Under the pieces are notes generated by a model. The model was not told the DNA's origin and searched no databases. It saw nothing but the letters and a program-made list of their open reading frames with translations. A DNA stretch of 49,678 nucleotides from CAYGHE01 sp964349805 (GTDB taxonomy: Bacteria > Patescibacteriota > Saccharimonadia > Saccharimonadales > Saccharimonadaceae): NCBI GenBank assembly GCA_964349805.1, contig CAYGHE010000006.1, positions 1 to 49,678 of the forward strand, written 5' to 3'. Shown here in pieces: positions 32,850 through 42,259 of the stretch. Position numbers and translations under genes: made by a program. Positions within the stretch are counted from its first letter, which is position 1. The number at the start of each line of letters is the position of its first letter.

Positions 32850-33362
32850 CTACCTGGTAAACTTCTCGTGCAAAGCTTGATATTCATACAGCTCTTCGTC
32901 GTTGAACCAGTGAGCTATCTCCTTTTCTGCTTCCTCTTCGTTACTGCTAGCATGTATAAGGTTAGGAGTTCCCTTGTCTTTAGTATCAGCATACCCAAAA
33001 CTCATATGTGAATAGTCACCCCTTATGGTGCCCATCTCAGCAGATTTAGGCTCGGTTGGGCCTACTATCTTGCGAACTAGAGGTATAGCCTCTACACCTT
33101 CAAAAACCATCGCAATAACCGGTCCCTGCATCATGTAGTCAAGGGTTACTCCAAAGGCATGTTCGCCTCTGCGGCTAACCATCTTGCCTATCTCTTCATA
33201 GTGCTTAAAATAATGCTCCCGAGTCGGGGCTATCATTTTTGTACCAACTATTTTTAGACCAACTCTTTCGAATTTGGTAAGTATTTCGCCGACGATACCA
33301 CGCTGAACGGCATCTGGCTTGAACAGTATTAACGTTTTTTGTACATTTTTGTCTAAGACCAT
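32850..33362 (-). CDS. ndk: Nucleoside diphosphate kinase
   Basis: A 170-aa enzyme that equilibrates NTP pools through a phospho-histidine, His137 in NLIHASSNEEEAEKEI. The Kpn-loop and GTIRGDY segments are present. It is about 25-30 residues longer than the usual 140-150: an extra segment around 60-80 (SRRGEHAFGVTLDYMMQG) and a longer C-terminus. AAGGAG precedes the start. It follows uppP after 36 nt. Confidence 0.94.
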   Translation of the reverse strand: MVLDKNVQKTLILFKPDAVQRGIVGEILTKFERVGLKIVGTKMIAPTREHYFKHYEEIGKMVSRRGEHAFGVTLDYMMQGPVIAMVFEGVEAIPLVRKIVGPTEPKSAEMGTIRGDYSHMSFGYADTKDKGTPNLIHASSNEEEAEKEIAHWFNDEELYEYQALHEKFTR

Positions 33363-33398
33363 ATAGCTCCTTGTTAATCTCTATTGTTATATTGCAAT

Positions 33399-34190
33399 CT
33401 ATTGTATCAAAAGTATCACTACTAGCGCAGCGGACAAAGCTATTCTATACCATCCAAATATAGCCAAGCTATGATTAGCCAGATAGCGCATCAGGAAACT
33501 AACGGCTAGCAGCCCTGCCACAAAGGCAAACACATTCCCCCAAAGGAGCACCTGCATATTATCCATTAGGTAATCTTTGTCGGCCACAAAAGTCTTCAGT
33601 GCTACGCCGAACAGCACCGGTAGAGCTACTAAAAAGCTATACTCCGCTGATGAAGCGGGATTAAGCCCAGATAGACGACCAGCGATGATAGTAGCCCCCG
33701 ACCTAGATACGCCCGGCACCAAGGAGAATACTTGTAAAGTACCAATAAAGAAAGCTCTTTTTGCGCTAAGTTGTTCACCATCAGCTACATGCGAGGCCTT
33801 GGGTAGCTTCTCTAGCAAAATCATTATTGCACCTACCAGAAACAGGGTTACAGCCACCACTACAGAGCTACCAAAGAAAAAACTAGACTCTATTAAGTCA
33901 GACAACAAAAAACCTATAATTCCTGCTGGTAGTGCAGTTATAAAAATATTACGCGCAAGACGGATGTTCTTATCGATAACCATAGATTTCAATATATTCA
34001 TGATGCGTCGTCTAAAGAATACTAATAAGGCCAGTAAGGTGCCAATGTTAATGAATTGTAAAAATAAGTGTTCAGAAGCTCCCGTCAAAAAATTCTGCGC
34101 GACCACTAGATGCCCTGAGCTACTTACAGGGATAAATTCCGTTAGCCCTTGGATTAAACCGAGAATAATTGCTTCAAGAATAGTACCCAC
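33399..34190 (-). CDS. uppP: Undecaprenyl-diphosphatase
   Basis: A polytopic membrane enzyme of the BacA/UppP family that recycles the lipid carrier for peptidoglycan. GLIQGLTEFIPVSSSGHL near the N-terminus and PGVSRSGATI around 165-175 are the two catalytic motifs. 263 aa from the GTG at 34190, which matches the usual family N-terminus. A TTG at 34214 would add eight residues. A TACAAT hexamer ends 6 nt before the GTG, so a leaderless message is likely. Divergent from the recombinase gene. Confidence 0.92.
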   Translation of the reverse strand: MGTILEAIILGLIQGLTEFIPVSSSGHLVVAQNFLTGASEHLFLQFINIGTLLALLVFFRRRIMNILKSMVIDKNIRLARNIFITALPAGIIGFLLSDLIESSFFFGSSVVVAVTLFLVGAIMILLEKLPKASHVADGEQLSAKRAFFIGTLQVFSLVPGVSRSGATIIAGRLSGLNPASSAEYSFLVALPVLFGVALKTFVADKDYLMDNMQVLLWGNVFAFVAGLLAVSFLMRYLANHSLAIFGWYRIALSAALVVILLIQ

Positions 34191-34196
34191 TGCACT

Positions 34197-34202
34197 ATTG
34201 TA
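34197..34202 (-). promoter_or_regulatory. -10 element of uppP
   Basis: TACAAT on the minus strand, 6 nt before the GTG start at 34190. The -35 is weak. Confidence 0.4.
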
Positions 34203-34237
34203 CTCTAAAAACAAAACTTTTGCGCTATGCTAATAAC

Positions 34238-35158
34238 ATGTACATATCTGAATTACTCCTAGATTACGTTGAACATCTAGAGGTCGAGGGCGGCCGGGCG
34301 GCGAAGACGGCTGAGAATTATGCGCTCTACTTGAGTAGGTTTGTTGAATTCACTGATGATGTTGATGTAAAAAAGATAACGTCTGAAACCATCAGAAAGT
34401 ACAGATTATGGCTAAATCGTTATAAAAATAGCAACGATGAAGAATTATCAACAATAACGCAAAGCTACCACCTTATAGCTTTGCGTGGTTTTTTGACCTA
34501 TTTATCTAGACGCAATATCCCTAGCCTATCTCCTGAAAAAATTATCTTGCCTAAAATATCCCGCCGACAAGTTACTTTCCTAAACTATACAGAGGTCGAA
34601 AAATTACTAGAACAAATAGACATCTCGACAGAGAGTGGTTTGCGAGATCGCGCTATCGTAGAGTTATTGTTTTCTAGCGGCCTAAGGGTTTCTGAATTAG
34701 TTAATCTTAACAGAGACAGTATTAATATTAAACGTCGAGAATTTATGGTACGTGGCAAGGGGCAAAAAGACAGGCCGGTTTTTACCAGTAAAAGCGCTTG
34801 TCTGCACCTGGATAATTACTTAAAGGCTCGCTCTGATAACCTGCCCCCTCTTTTTATTAGCTATAGCAAAAACGTTACCCCTAGTACCAGTGGGGATTAT
34901 CGGCGCTTAAGCCCCCGAAGTGTTCAACGCATGATAGATATCTATAGACGGCTTGCTGGAATAACCAAGCATGTCAGCCCTCACACAATGCGTCATAGTT
35001 TCGCTACCGACTTACTAATGAATGGAGCGGATCTCCGAAGCGTTCAAGCAATGCTAGGTCATAGCAATATCAGTACTACCCAAATATATACCCATGTTAC
35101 AGACGAGCATTTACGAGAAACATACAAAAAGTTTCATAGCGACGCAGAATCAGATTAA
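34238..35158 (+). CDS. xerD: Xer-type tyrosine recombinase
   Basis: A 306-aa tyrosine recombinase with the SAM-like N-terminal domain (1-100) and the catalytic domain. Catalytic residues: Arg150 (SSGLRVSEL), a Lys in RGKGQKDR (172-179), His249 and Arg252 (HTMRHSF), His275 (GHSNISTTQ) and Tyr284 (QIYTH). The size and N-terminus match XerC/XerD, which resolve chromosome dimers at dif; which of the two it is cannot be told here. The start is taken at the second ATG, which gives the usual N-terminus. No dif-like site was identified nearby. Confidence 0.88.
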   Translation: MYISELLLDYVEHLEVEGGRAAKTAENYALYLSRFVEFTDDVDVKKITSETIRKYRLWLNRYKNSNDEELSTITQSYHLIALRGFLTYLSRRNIPSLSPEKIILPKISRRQVTFLNYTEVEKLLEQIDISTESGLRDRAIVELLFSSGLRVSELVNLNRDSINIKRREFMVRGKGQKDRPVFTSKSACLHLDNYLKARSDNLPPLFISYSKNVTPSTSGDYRRLSPRSVQRMIDIYRRLAGITKHVSPHTMRHSFATDLLMNGADLRSVQAMLGHSNISTTQIYTHVTDEHLRETYKKFHSDAESD

Positions 35159-35177
35159 TACAAAAATACGTATCGGT

Positions 35178-36356
35178 TTATGGCGTACAGTTGCCAGCCT
35201 GATAATGCGTATCTGTTACCAAGAAGTCCTTGCAGAGGCTACCGGTGATATCAACTGTGGCTTCGGGATAAGAAAAGCTGGTATCGATAAGTTCAATCCT
35301 GGACTGTACTCTTCTAAATAAGTCGTTAGCTCGACCCGTTGAATCTACTTCGGGTTGGACAGCGTTAAATTTAGTAAGCGTAGATCCATCCAAGAGAGTT
35401 ACTCTGTAATGAGTTCCGCTGTATAAAGCGCTTAGCCGTAGAAAAGCGGTACGCTCCCCGCCTCCTATAGGAGAGGGCAAGGATATTTCAACTGTACAAG
35501 CATATCCGCCAGAACTAATATTACCCGAGCATGTAATAGGCAGAGGGGCTCCTGTAGGAGTCTTGCGCACATCTCTTTGCGTAAGCCCTCGACTATCGAT
35601 AGTGCTGCTGGCCGTTCCCGTGCTACCAGAGGGGTATAGGAAAAGAGTATTGACGTTACTCTCGTCGGCTGTGTTGTTGTCAAAACTTACCACGTTGAAC
35701 CCGTTGCTACCAAATTGCATAAATTGCGTCCGCATAACAGGTGGCCTGTTGGAGGGCCAGTCGTTTTGAGACAGTAGCGGCCAACTTGAAGAGGATGCTG
35801 GTTGCAGATTTATATCAAAATCATTCGTCGACCCTAAATCGGCCGAATTGTACCACTGTATTTGGATTCTATCAAAGGACTCCCCGTCCCCAACTTTCAG
35901 AGGTACTAGTTTGGATTCATTAGCCGATAACGTACCAAGGTAATCATCTGTATCAAGAACAATTTTAACGCATGTATAAGCTTGGTCTAGAGCATTGCTA
36001 TCAATCCCAGTTTGAATTTTAATTTCACTACCGTCGGGGTTAATGTCTCGTAAACTACCCAGAGCTTCGTTACAGACTAATGAATTAATCTGATTAGCGG
36101 CTTCAATACATGCAGCCGCGTCACTATTGTCGCATATGTCTTGATAGCGCAACAAAGCTCGCTTAGCGTCTTCCACCCCTGCTTGGGCTGAGTCATAAGC
36201 ACTCTGCGAAAGATCAATAGTACTGGCCTGTTGCTGGTCCTGAACCATGATTCGGGCAAAACTAACAGTAATAATAGTAATTAACAGCGTGGCGAAAATA
36301 ACAATAAATAAGGACACCGCCCCTGTTTGATTGTCCGTTCTGTGTGTTTTTAACAT
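35178..36356 (-). CDS. PilX-like pilus protein
   Basis: A 392-aa protein with a short basic N-terminus, TGAVSLFIVIFATLLITIITVSFARIM as a single membrane helix, and QQASTIDLSQSAYDSAQAGVEDAKRAL after it, as in PilX-like minor pilus proteins. The rest is beta-rich and extracellular. It lacks a GFTLIE-type cleavage motif, so PilD processing is uncertain. The ATG at 36356 is 9 nt after AAGAGG; an ATG three codons earlier is the alternative. Last gene of the pilin block. Confidence 0.75.
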   Translation of the reverse strand: MLKTHRTDNQTGAVSLFIVIFATLLITIITVSFARIMVQDQQQASTIDLSQSAYDSAQAGVEDAKRALLRYQDICDNSDAAACIEAANQINSLVCNEALGSLRDINPDGSEIKIQTGIDSNALDQAYTCVKIVLDTDDYLGTLSANESKLVPLKVGDGESFDRIQIQWYNSADLGSTNDFDINLQPASSSSWPLLSQNDWPSNRPPVMRTQFMQFGSNGFNVVSFDNNTADESNVNTLFLYPSGSTGTASSTIDSRGLTQRDVRKTPTGAPLPITCSGNISSGGYACTVEISLPSPIGGGERTAFLRLSALYSGTHYRVTLLDGSTLTKFNAVQPEVDSTGRANDLFRRVQSRIELIDTSFSYPEATVDITGSLCKDFLVTDTHYQAGNCTP

Positions 36357-36372
36357 ATGCATCATCCTCTTG

Positions 36373-37086
36373 TTATTCTACCGCATTACCGGCTCGAGCC
36401 ACTATATTAAATCTGTTTACTGCGCAATAATATATGTCAGACCCTGCATCGCTAGGCGGTTTGCAATCTGTAATAAAACTATTATCTCTGTAAACCAGGG
36501 CTTCTTGATCGTTCGTGCCCAAGATTAGCTCAATAACGTATAATCTCTGCCCTGTTCGGCTGTCATCTGCTGTTGTCTCTGAGCTAATACTTAGTCCGTG
36601 TATAACCAGATTTCGCTCACCTCCGCTGAGCATATCTACTGAATCAGAAAACTTTACTTTCTTTGATAAATCAGTGCAGTAAGAAACGTTAGGGTCAATA
36701 ACCCTTACGAAACGTATCGGTTCGCTATTATCCTCATAGACGTTTAGGTTGGACTGGTCGCCACTATAGAGTGCTTTTCCATAGTTCCAAACATAGCTAT
36801 ATTTACCAAGGCATAAACGTCCACCGTAATTACCTTGTTGTATATATCGGCCTCCCGCGCTACTAATATCAAATGGAGCGCTTGAAGATACTGCCTTTTG
36901 TAATTCACTGGCTACAGATCGACCCGTCTGGTTAATTTCTTTGAGGATAGTGCCCCTGTTATAGATATTGCTAATTTGAATGACCGTTAGGGCTATGGCT
37001 ACTAACAGGACCGAGATGAAGCTTAAGGCCAACATTAATTCGATTAATGTAAAACCCTTTCGTCGCTGTTTAGCTTCTTGGTTCAT
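36373..37086 (-). CDS. Type IV prepilin-like protein (PilW-like)
   Basis: A 237-aa protein with a class III signal, RRKG-FTLIELMLALSF, so PilD should cut after Gly11 and methylate Phe. The hydrophobic helix continues to about residue 35. The remainder is a globular minor-pilin head with Cys residues near the C-terminus. It overlaps the upstream pilin gene by 17 nt. Confidence 0.85.
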   Translation of the reverse strand: MNQEAKQRRKGFTLIELMLALSFISVLLVAIALTVIQISNIYNRGTILKEINQTGRSVASELQKAVSSSAPFDISSAGGRYIQQGNYGGRLCLGKYSYVWNYGKALYSGDQSNLNVYEDNSEPIRFVRVIDPNVSYCTDLSKKVKFSDSVDMLSGGERNLVIHGLSISSETTADDSRTGQRLYVIELILGTNDQEALVYRDNSFITDCKPPSDAGSDIYYCAVNRFNIVARAGNAVE

Positions 37087-37723
37087 ATAACCTCACTATA
37101 GTCCCTAATGTCACGGGTGCAGCTTGTCCTGGACTGTCCCAGCAGGCTCGTATATGAAAATCCGTATAACCGGCTGTAGACTGATTGTTATCCGAAACTG
37201 TAGCAGCACGGATCGCTTCTATCCATATGCCATCAGACGACGCTACCACCGCTTCATTATTGACGGTCTCATAACGAACCTGAGCAAAAGTTTCAGCATT
37301 TCGAAACATACCTTCCGAAGGTGGAATAAAGGTTGCTTTTTTAGCGTTTAGAATGAAACTACCTGCTGGAGGAGCTGGGCAAACAGCCCCTGTGCCAAAT
37401 TCGGAGGCTCTGCTAAATCCAGAGGCTATAATGCTATCTTGCATAATACTCCATTGCCCAGCTGGGGTGTCAGAAGGATAATTGCTTAATCCTGATCTGT
37501 ATGCGGATATGTAAGAAGCGTTTAGGAACCGTAACGTTTCAGCCTGCCCATCAATTTCTTGGCGAACAAGAGTAATCTCTAACGCTCTTTGAGATGTAGC
37601 GGTCCCCTGGTTCATTATAGACATACCTCCGACAGCGACCAGACTAAATACTGTAACGGCGAATAACACCTCTACCAAGGTGTCCCCCTTATCCTTTTGA
37701 TGTGTTTTAATTCTGCCTAACAT
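37070..37723 (-). CDS. Type IV prepilin-like protein (PilV-like), atypical +1 residue
   Basis: A 217-aa protein with KDKG-DTLVEVLFAVTVFSL at the N-terminus: the cleavage Gly and the Glu at +5 are kept, but the residue after the site is Asp, where Phe or Met is usual. The helix and head resemble PilV-type minor pilins. It overlaps both neighbours (7 nt and 17 nt), so the block is translated as a unit. Confidence 0.83.
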   Translation of the reverse strand: MLGRIKTHQKDKGDTLVEVLFAVTVFSLVAVGGMSIMNQGTATSQRALEITLVRQEIDGQAETLRFLNASYISAYRSGLSNYPSDTPAGQWSIMQDSIIASGFSRASEFGTGAVCPAPPAGSFILNAKKATFIPPSEGMFRNAETFAQVRYETVNNEAVVASSDGIWIEAIRAATVSDNNQSTAGYTDFHIRACWDSPGQAAPVTLGTIVRLYEPRS

Positions 37724-38457
37724 CCGCTCGTAGCCTCACCTAAAGTTTCGACTCCACTAGGCCCAGTAGCCCCGGGTACTATAAAGATAGCCGCTTGACC
37801 ACCACCAAACATTCCTTGAGAATCCACGCACACCCGCAATGAGCTACCTAGAGCTGTGGCGCTAACCAAATTACCTACACTATTGTCGGCGACTACAGAT
37901 GACGGATCGATAAAAGTACGGACGGCACCACTAGCGGGCGATTTTAGTATCAAAATTGAAAATGTTGCATTCGCACCACTCTCAGGTACCGCCAAGGTCG
38001 AGCCCCAATCTAGACGATAGTTCTCTCCGCTAAAATCTACTGACGAAACTCGTAAATTATACTTTTGCAGAGCCTCGAGATCATTACTGGGTACAGTTTT
38101 TTCACTAGTCGACCCCACTACATCTCTAACAACGAGATTTTGGTTATCTATCGTAGTTATAAACTTGCCCAAAATGACGCAGTCTGATTGCCCGCGGGGA
38201 ATACCCCCAGAGTCACTTTCTATGACTTGCCCATTATTGTCACAAACCCAGCTAGACGTACGACTATTACTAACATTGGACACGTTAGTATATTGTTGCT
38301 GCAGAACTGATTTCAAAGACGAAACGCTATCACGATAGCGCTGGATATTAATCGCAGCCCCTGTACCAACCAAAATCCCCATCACTAACAGGCCTGTTAT
38401 ACCCAAAAAGAGCATTGTTTCAATAATAGTAAAGCCTTTTTGATATGAGGGGGTCAT
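37717..38457 (-). CDS. Type IV prepilin-like protein
   Basis: A 246-aa protein with a short basic leader, SYQKG-FTIIETMLFLGITGLLVMG, and a globular head with four Cys. The start is the ATG at 38457; a GTG two codons earlier is possible. TATAAT preceded by TGC ends 9 nt before the ATG, so the block of four minor pilus genes (38457 down to 35178) may have its own promoter. Confidence 0.85.
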   Translation of the reverse strand: MTPSYQKGFTIIETMLFLGITGLLVMGILVGTGAAINIQRYRDSVSSLKSVLQQQYTNVSNVSNSRTSSWVCDNNGQVIESDSGGIPRGQSDCVILGKFITTIDNQNLVVRDVVGSTSEKTVPSNDLEALQKYNLRVSSVDFSGENYRLDWGSTLAVPESGANATFSILILKSPASGAVRTFIDPSSVVADNSVGNLVSATALGSSLRVCVDSQGMFGGGQAAIFIVPGATGPSGVETLGEATSGC

Positions 38458-38466
38458 TTGCACATA

Positions 38467-38475
38467 ATTATAGCA
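38467..38475 (-). promoter_or_regulatory. Extended -10 for the minor-pilin block
   Basis: TGC-TATAAT on the minus strand, ending 9 nt before the ATG at 38457. No clear -35, which is common for extended -10 promoters. Confidence 0.5.
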
Positions 38476-38498
38476 TAAGCGCTTTTTATAGGCGCCCC

Positions 38499-39377
38499 TT
38501 ATATCGGATAGTAAAGATAGGCATCTATCAGATACGGACCAACCAAGCCAGCTATCATCCAGCCCAGTATTAAAAGTGGTCCCAACGGTACATGGGAATT
38601 ACGATTTAACTTGCCTGTTATTAGGGCTGGCGTAACTACTAAGGTACCAACCAAGTTAGCTACGAAGAAAGCCATGAATGCTAGACGCCAGTCGGCTAAT
38701 AATAGAGCCAGTCCAAGACCTAACTTAACGTCGCCAAATCCTACCCAACTACCTTTAGATACTAGGTTCAACATCAAATACAAACCGCTAAGAATCAACA
38801 CGGCAGTAGTTATATTAATAACTTCGCCCACTATGTTCTGAGATCCAGCAATAATTATCAAAATGTTGATAATACCAAGACCAATAACCGCAAAATTTAC
38901 TCGGTCTGGTAACAAGAACCACTTTAGATCATAGACAAACAAAGCCGTGAGCCCCACGCCAGCCACCATCCAGATTACTAATCGCCCGATTTCCGCGGCA
39001 CTCTCTAGAAGATATGGCCAAAAAGCATAGGATAGTACGAAAAAGCTTGCTACACCTACTTCTAGCAGCAGTTCTGTCATACCTATTCGGGTCCGACATT
39101 TACGGCACCGACCTCTTAGAACAATCCAACTTACAATCGGTATCATGTCGTACCAACGTAAACGATAGGCGCAGTTCAGGCAACGTGAATAATCTTTGAG
39201 CAGTGAGGTCTTCAAGAGAGGTTGTAGGCGTTTTCTCTCTTCTTTGTCAGCCTTGGACCCGACGTCTCCTTCTTTTGATAATTGCCTGGCGCGTAGGCGC
39301 CAAACTGACGCACCCACGAAACTGCCCATGCAAAGCCCTAGCAGGGATAGTCCGATATATATGATTGTTTGATCCAT
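38499..39377 (-). CDS. pilD: Prepilin peptidase and N-methyltransferase
   Basis: A 292-aa polytopic aspartyl protease that removes prepilin leaders and methylates the new N-terminus. It keeps the two CxxC pairs of the cytoplasmic domain (CLNC and CRKC, near residues 67-96), the first catalytic Asp in VYDLKWFLLPD and the second in GFGDVKLG. The N-terminal cytoplasmic loop has about 25 extra charged residues. It lies 11 nt downstream of the pilin gene. Confidence 0.93.
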   Translation of the reverse strand: MDQTIIYIGLSLLGLCMGSFVGASVWRLRARQLSKEGDVGSKADKEERKRLQPLLKTSLLKDYSRCLNCAYRLRWYDMIPIVSWIVLRGRCRKCRTRIGMTELLLEVGVASFFVLSYAFWPYLLESAAEIGRLVIWMVAGVGLTALFVYDLKWFLLPDRVNFAVIGLGIINILIIIAGSQNIVGEVINITTAVLILSGLYLMLNLVSKGSWVGFGDVKLGLGLALLLADWRLAFMAFFVANLVGTLVVTPALITGKLNRNSHVPLGPLLILGWMIAGLVGPYLIDAYLYYPI

Positions 39378-39388
39378 GAAAAATCAGG

Positions 39389-39865
39389 TTAGTTATTGAC
39401 GCAGGCGATACCACCGCCCTCTAGCTTGATAGCCATAGCGACTCGGCGTGCTCCTGCCGATACTATGGTTTCTCCGTCACAAGTTGATGACGCATAAACC
39501 CAAATTTGTCCGTTATCCGAAACGGGAGTAGACGGCTGCTCTCTGTTAGTACCTTGATATGCAAAACTGTATGGTCCGAAGGATGGATCCTCGAATGTAT
39601 CGCCACTAACCACAAGGTATTTGTCTCTAAAACTGTTCCAGCCGGCAGTAGTTGCTGTCGGCAAACTGTTTCTGTTGTTTGTTTGATATTGTTGCAAAGC
39701 TGCTTGCGCCCGGTTCATGTCATTCCGTCGCTGAGTGTCTCTTTGATTACGCTGCAAGGCTGGCAAAGCGATAAATACCATTAAGAATATTAGTCCAGCA
39801 ATAGCCAGGACTAAAACCACCTCTATAATCGTGAAGCCTTTATCTTTTTTTGGTTCGGTACTCAT
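39389..39865 (-). CDS. Type IV pilin, probable major subunit
   Basis: A 158-aa protein with KKDKG-FTIIEVVLVLAIAGLIFLMVF, a canonical class III signal with Glu at +5. QRNQRDTQRRNDMNRAQAALQQYQTNN follows as in small PilA-type pilins, then a compact head with two Cys near the C-terminus. The size fits a major pilin, but expression would decide. The start is the ATG at 39865; upstream in-frame codons would only lengthen the leader. It lies between pilC and pilD. Confidence 0.85.
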   Translation of the reverse strand: MSTEPKKDKGFTIIEVVLVLAIAGLIFLMVFIALPALQRNQRDTQRRNDMNRAQAALQQYQTNNRNSLPTATTAGWNSFRDKYLVVSGDTFEDPSFGPYSFAYQGTNREQPSTPVSDNGQIWVYASSTCDGETIVSAGARRVAMAIKLEGGGIACVNN

Positions 39866-39949
39866 GGAACTTTCCCACCTTTCGTATGAGCGATTTACAG
39901 GTTGACGCATAATGCTTGAGCTTATATTACCTCATAGATGATTTGATGT

Positions 39950-41161
39950 CTATAGATTTATACCGCTCACTAGGCCATAAATAGGTAGTAAAATAGCGCC
40001 AACCATACTTCCGGCCACTATCGCCAATATAACCATTAGGATCGGTTCTATGGAAGTAGACAAAGCTTTTATTTGTTCATCGAGTTCATTTTCATACACT
40101 TGGGCCGTCTTGCCCATCATCTCGTCAATACGACCGGATTGTTCACCTATCTTTATCATTTGTGGCACGAGTGGCAAAATGTATTCTTCGGGTTGCAGTG
40201 CAGCTGACAGCGCTTTACCGCTTTTTACTTTGTCAGTAGCCCTTTTTATACTCTTTTCAAGAATACTGTTGTTAACAGCCGAAGCGGTAATTTTGAGCAT
40301 GTCTATCATGCTCACGCCCGTACCTAAGAGGGTTTGCCCCGTACGAGTAAATCGCGCCATGTATAGTTTTCTGAATAATTGGCCAAAAAATGGAATGTTC
40401 AACTTTAAAGTATCGCTGGTTTTAATACCGGCATCGGTCTTGAGGTATTGAATCAAGAAATACACTCCGATACCTACCACTATTATCGCTAACCACCAAA
40501 AAACCGCCAAGAAATTAGCTGTATCCACCATTAACTGTGTCAAGAATGGCAAGTCTTGCTTGAGATCGCTGTATAATTTCTCAACTTGAGGCACAACCGT
40601 AAATAACATAAAAGCCATCACTCCAAAGATAACGAACAAGACGATAATCGGATATGTCAACGCGCCTTTTATCTTACTGATAACTGCGGCGTCCTTTTCC
40701 TGCTGGTCGGCAACTCTCTGCAGTGATTCGTCCAGTGTTCCGGATATTTCACCAGCAGACACCAATGCCAGGAATACCGCGTCAAATACTGAAGGGTGTT
40801 TAGCGAAGGCGCTGGATAAACTTTTACCACCTTCAATTGAAGCCGTTACGTCCTCAACTATTGATTTCAATTTTTTATTCTGGGTTTGCCCTAGAATAGT
40901 ATGTAAGCTTTGCGCCAAAGGTAAACCCGCCCCTATAAGTGTTGATAACTGACGCGTAAAGACTATCTTGTCTTTTAGGGTGACTCGACCTGTTAGTTTG
41001 GCAAATATGTTCGTTTCTTCATCTTGTTCTTTGATGTTGAGCGGTATAAAGCCTTGGTCTATTAGCAAACGAGCGGCAGCACTTTCTGAGTCGGCCTGAA
41101 CAGTCGCTTTGGTAATTTTATTAGAAGCTTGGTCGCGGGCCTCGTAAGCAAATTTCTTCAT
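39950..41161 (-). CDS. pilC: Type IV pilus platform protein
   Basis: A 403-aa inner-membrane protein of the GspF/PilC family that couples the motor ATPases to pilus growth. Two repeated T2SSF domains (about 65-190 and 270-395) each end in membrane helices; FTRQLSTLIGAGLPLAQSL and FTRTGQTLLGTGVSMIDML are the paired motifs. It starts 3 nt after pilT ends. Confidence 0.95.
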   Translation of the reverse strand: MKKFAYEARDQASNKITKATVQADSESAAARLLIDQGFIPLNIKEQDEETNIFAKLTGRVTLKDKIVFTRQLSTLIGAGLPLAQSLHTILGQTQNKKLKSIVEDVTASIEGGKSLSSAFAKHPSVFDAVFLALVSAGEISGTLDESLQRVADQQEKDAAVISKIKGALTYPIIVLFVIFGVMAFMLFTVVPQVEKLYSDLKQDLPFLTQLMVDTANFLAVFWWLAIIVVGIGVYFLIQYLKTDAGIKTSDTLKLNIPFFGQLFRKLYMARFTRTGQTLLGTGVSMIDMLKITASAVNNSILEKSIKRATDKVKSGKALSAALQPEEYILPLVPQMIKIGEQSGRIDEMMGKTAQVYENELDEQIKALSTSIEPILMVILAIVAGSMVGAILLPIYGLVSGINL

Positions 41162-41164
41162 TAA

Positions 41165-42235
41165 CTAGCTCCTTATCAACCTTTCGAATTCCATTAGATC
41201 CACGGCGTACTCACGAGCATTGTCATAGGTAACTGTGCCGCTTTGTACCAGGCTGACTAATGTGCGATCCATTGTCTGCATACCTTGGTCAGCCCCTGTT
41301 TGTATAACGGCATCAAGTTGGTGAGCCTTACCTTCACGAATAATGTTACGGACAGCCGGATTTGCAACTAATATTTCCGCCGCCGCCACTCGCCCGCCGC
41401 CTATGGCAGGTATTAGACGTTGCGAACAAATAGCCATTAATATGTTAGATATCTGGGCGCGTATCTGAGGTTGTTGATGTGGAGGAAAAACATCTATCAT
41501 GCGGTCGACGGACTGCGCAGCACTGTTGGTGTGCAAGGTAGCAAACACCAAGTGTCCAGTTTCGGCAATCGTAATAGCGGCACTGATAGTTTCTAGGTCG
41601 CGCATCTCACCGATTAAAACTACGTCTGGGTCTTGTCGCAAGCTAGAGCGCAAGGCGGCGCTAAAACTATAGGTGTCATAGTGAACTTCACGCTGCACTA
41701 CTACTGATTTTTTAGATTTGTGCGTAAACTCAATCGGGTCTTCAATGGTGATTATATGATGAGAACGTTCACTGTTTATCTTGTCAATCAAAGCGGCTAA
41801 AGTAGTCGATTTTCCACTTCCTGTCGGGCCGGTTATAAGCACCAACCCTCTAGGATAATCAGCAAAACCCATAACAACGTTTGGCAAACCAAGCTCGTTG
41901 ACTGATTTTATCTCATTGGGTATAAGACGCAGAGCGGCCGCCAAGTTACCCCTCTCATGGAAAGCGTTTACTCTAAAACGTCCTAACGTTCCAAAAGCAA
42001 AGCTAAAATCAAATTCCTTGTCCTTTATAAGGATTTGGTGTTGGTCCTCGTCAAGAATGGCAAAAATCAATGACTCAGCCGTTTGTTCGTCAATTGGGCT
42101 AGATCCTCCGACAGGCACTAACGATCCATCTACGCGCAACATTGGCGGCAATCCAACTTGAAGGTGCAAGTCAGACGCCCGCTTGCGTACGACTTCCTCA
42201 AGCAGTATTTCGATTCTGAGTTCTTGATTATTCAT
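41165..42235 (-). CDS. pilT: Pilus retraction ATPase
   Basis: A 356-aa hexameric ATPase that powers retraction and twitching. Walker A is GPTGSGKS (136-143), the Asp box IIIEDPIEF-like stretch is at 161-170, Walker B is VVLIGEMRD (205-213), and the PilT-specific AIRNLIRE is present as AVRNIIRE (294-301), which sets it apart from PilB. It lies between pilB and pilC. Confidence 0.96.
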   Translation of the reverse strand: MNNQELRIEILLEEVVRKRASDLHLQVGLPPMLRVDGSLVPVGGSSPIDEQTAESLIFAILDEDQHQILIKDKEFDFSFAFGTLGRFRVNAFHERGNLAAALRLIPNEIKSVNELGLPNVVMGFADYPRGLVLITGPTGSGKSTTLAALIDKINSERSHHIITIEDPIEFTHKSKKSVVVQREVHYDTYSFSAALRSSLRQDPDVVLIGEMRDLETISAAITIAETGHLVFATLHTNSAAQSVDRMIDVFPPHQQPQIRAQISNILMAICSQRLIPAIGGGRVAAAEILVANPAVRNIIREGKAHQLDAVIQTGADQGMQTMDRTLVSLVQSGTVTYDNAREYAVDLMEFERLIRS

Positions 42236-42259
42236 TTAGTTATTCCACCCTTCTTTCCT

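Noticed and set aside
34238..35158. Integrase of a mobile element
   Set aside because: Size, N-terminus and catalytic layout fit chromosomal XerC/XerD; no attachment repeats, phage or transposon genes are nearby.
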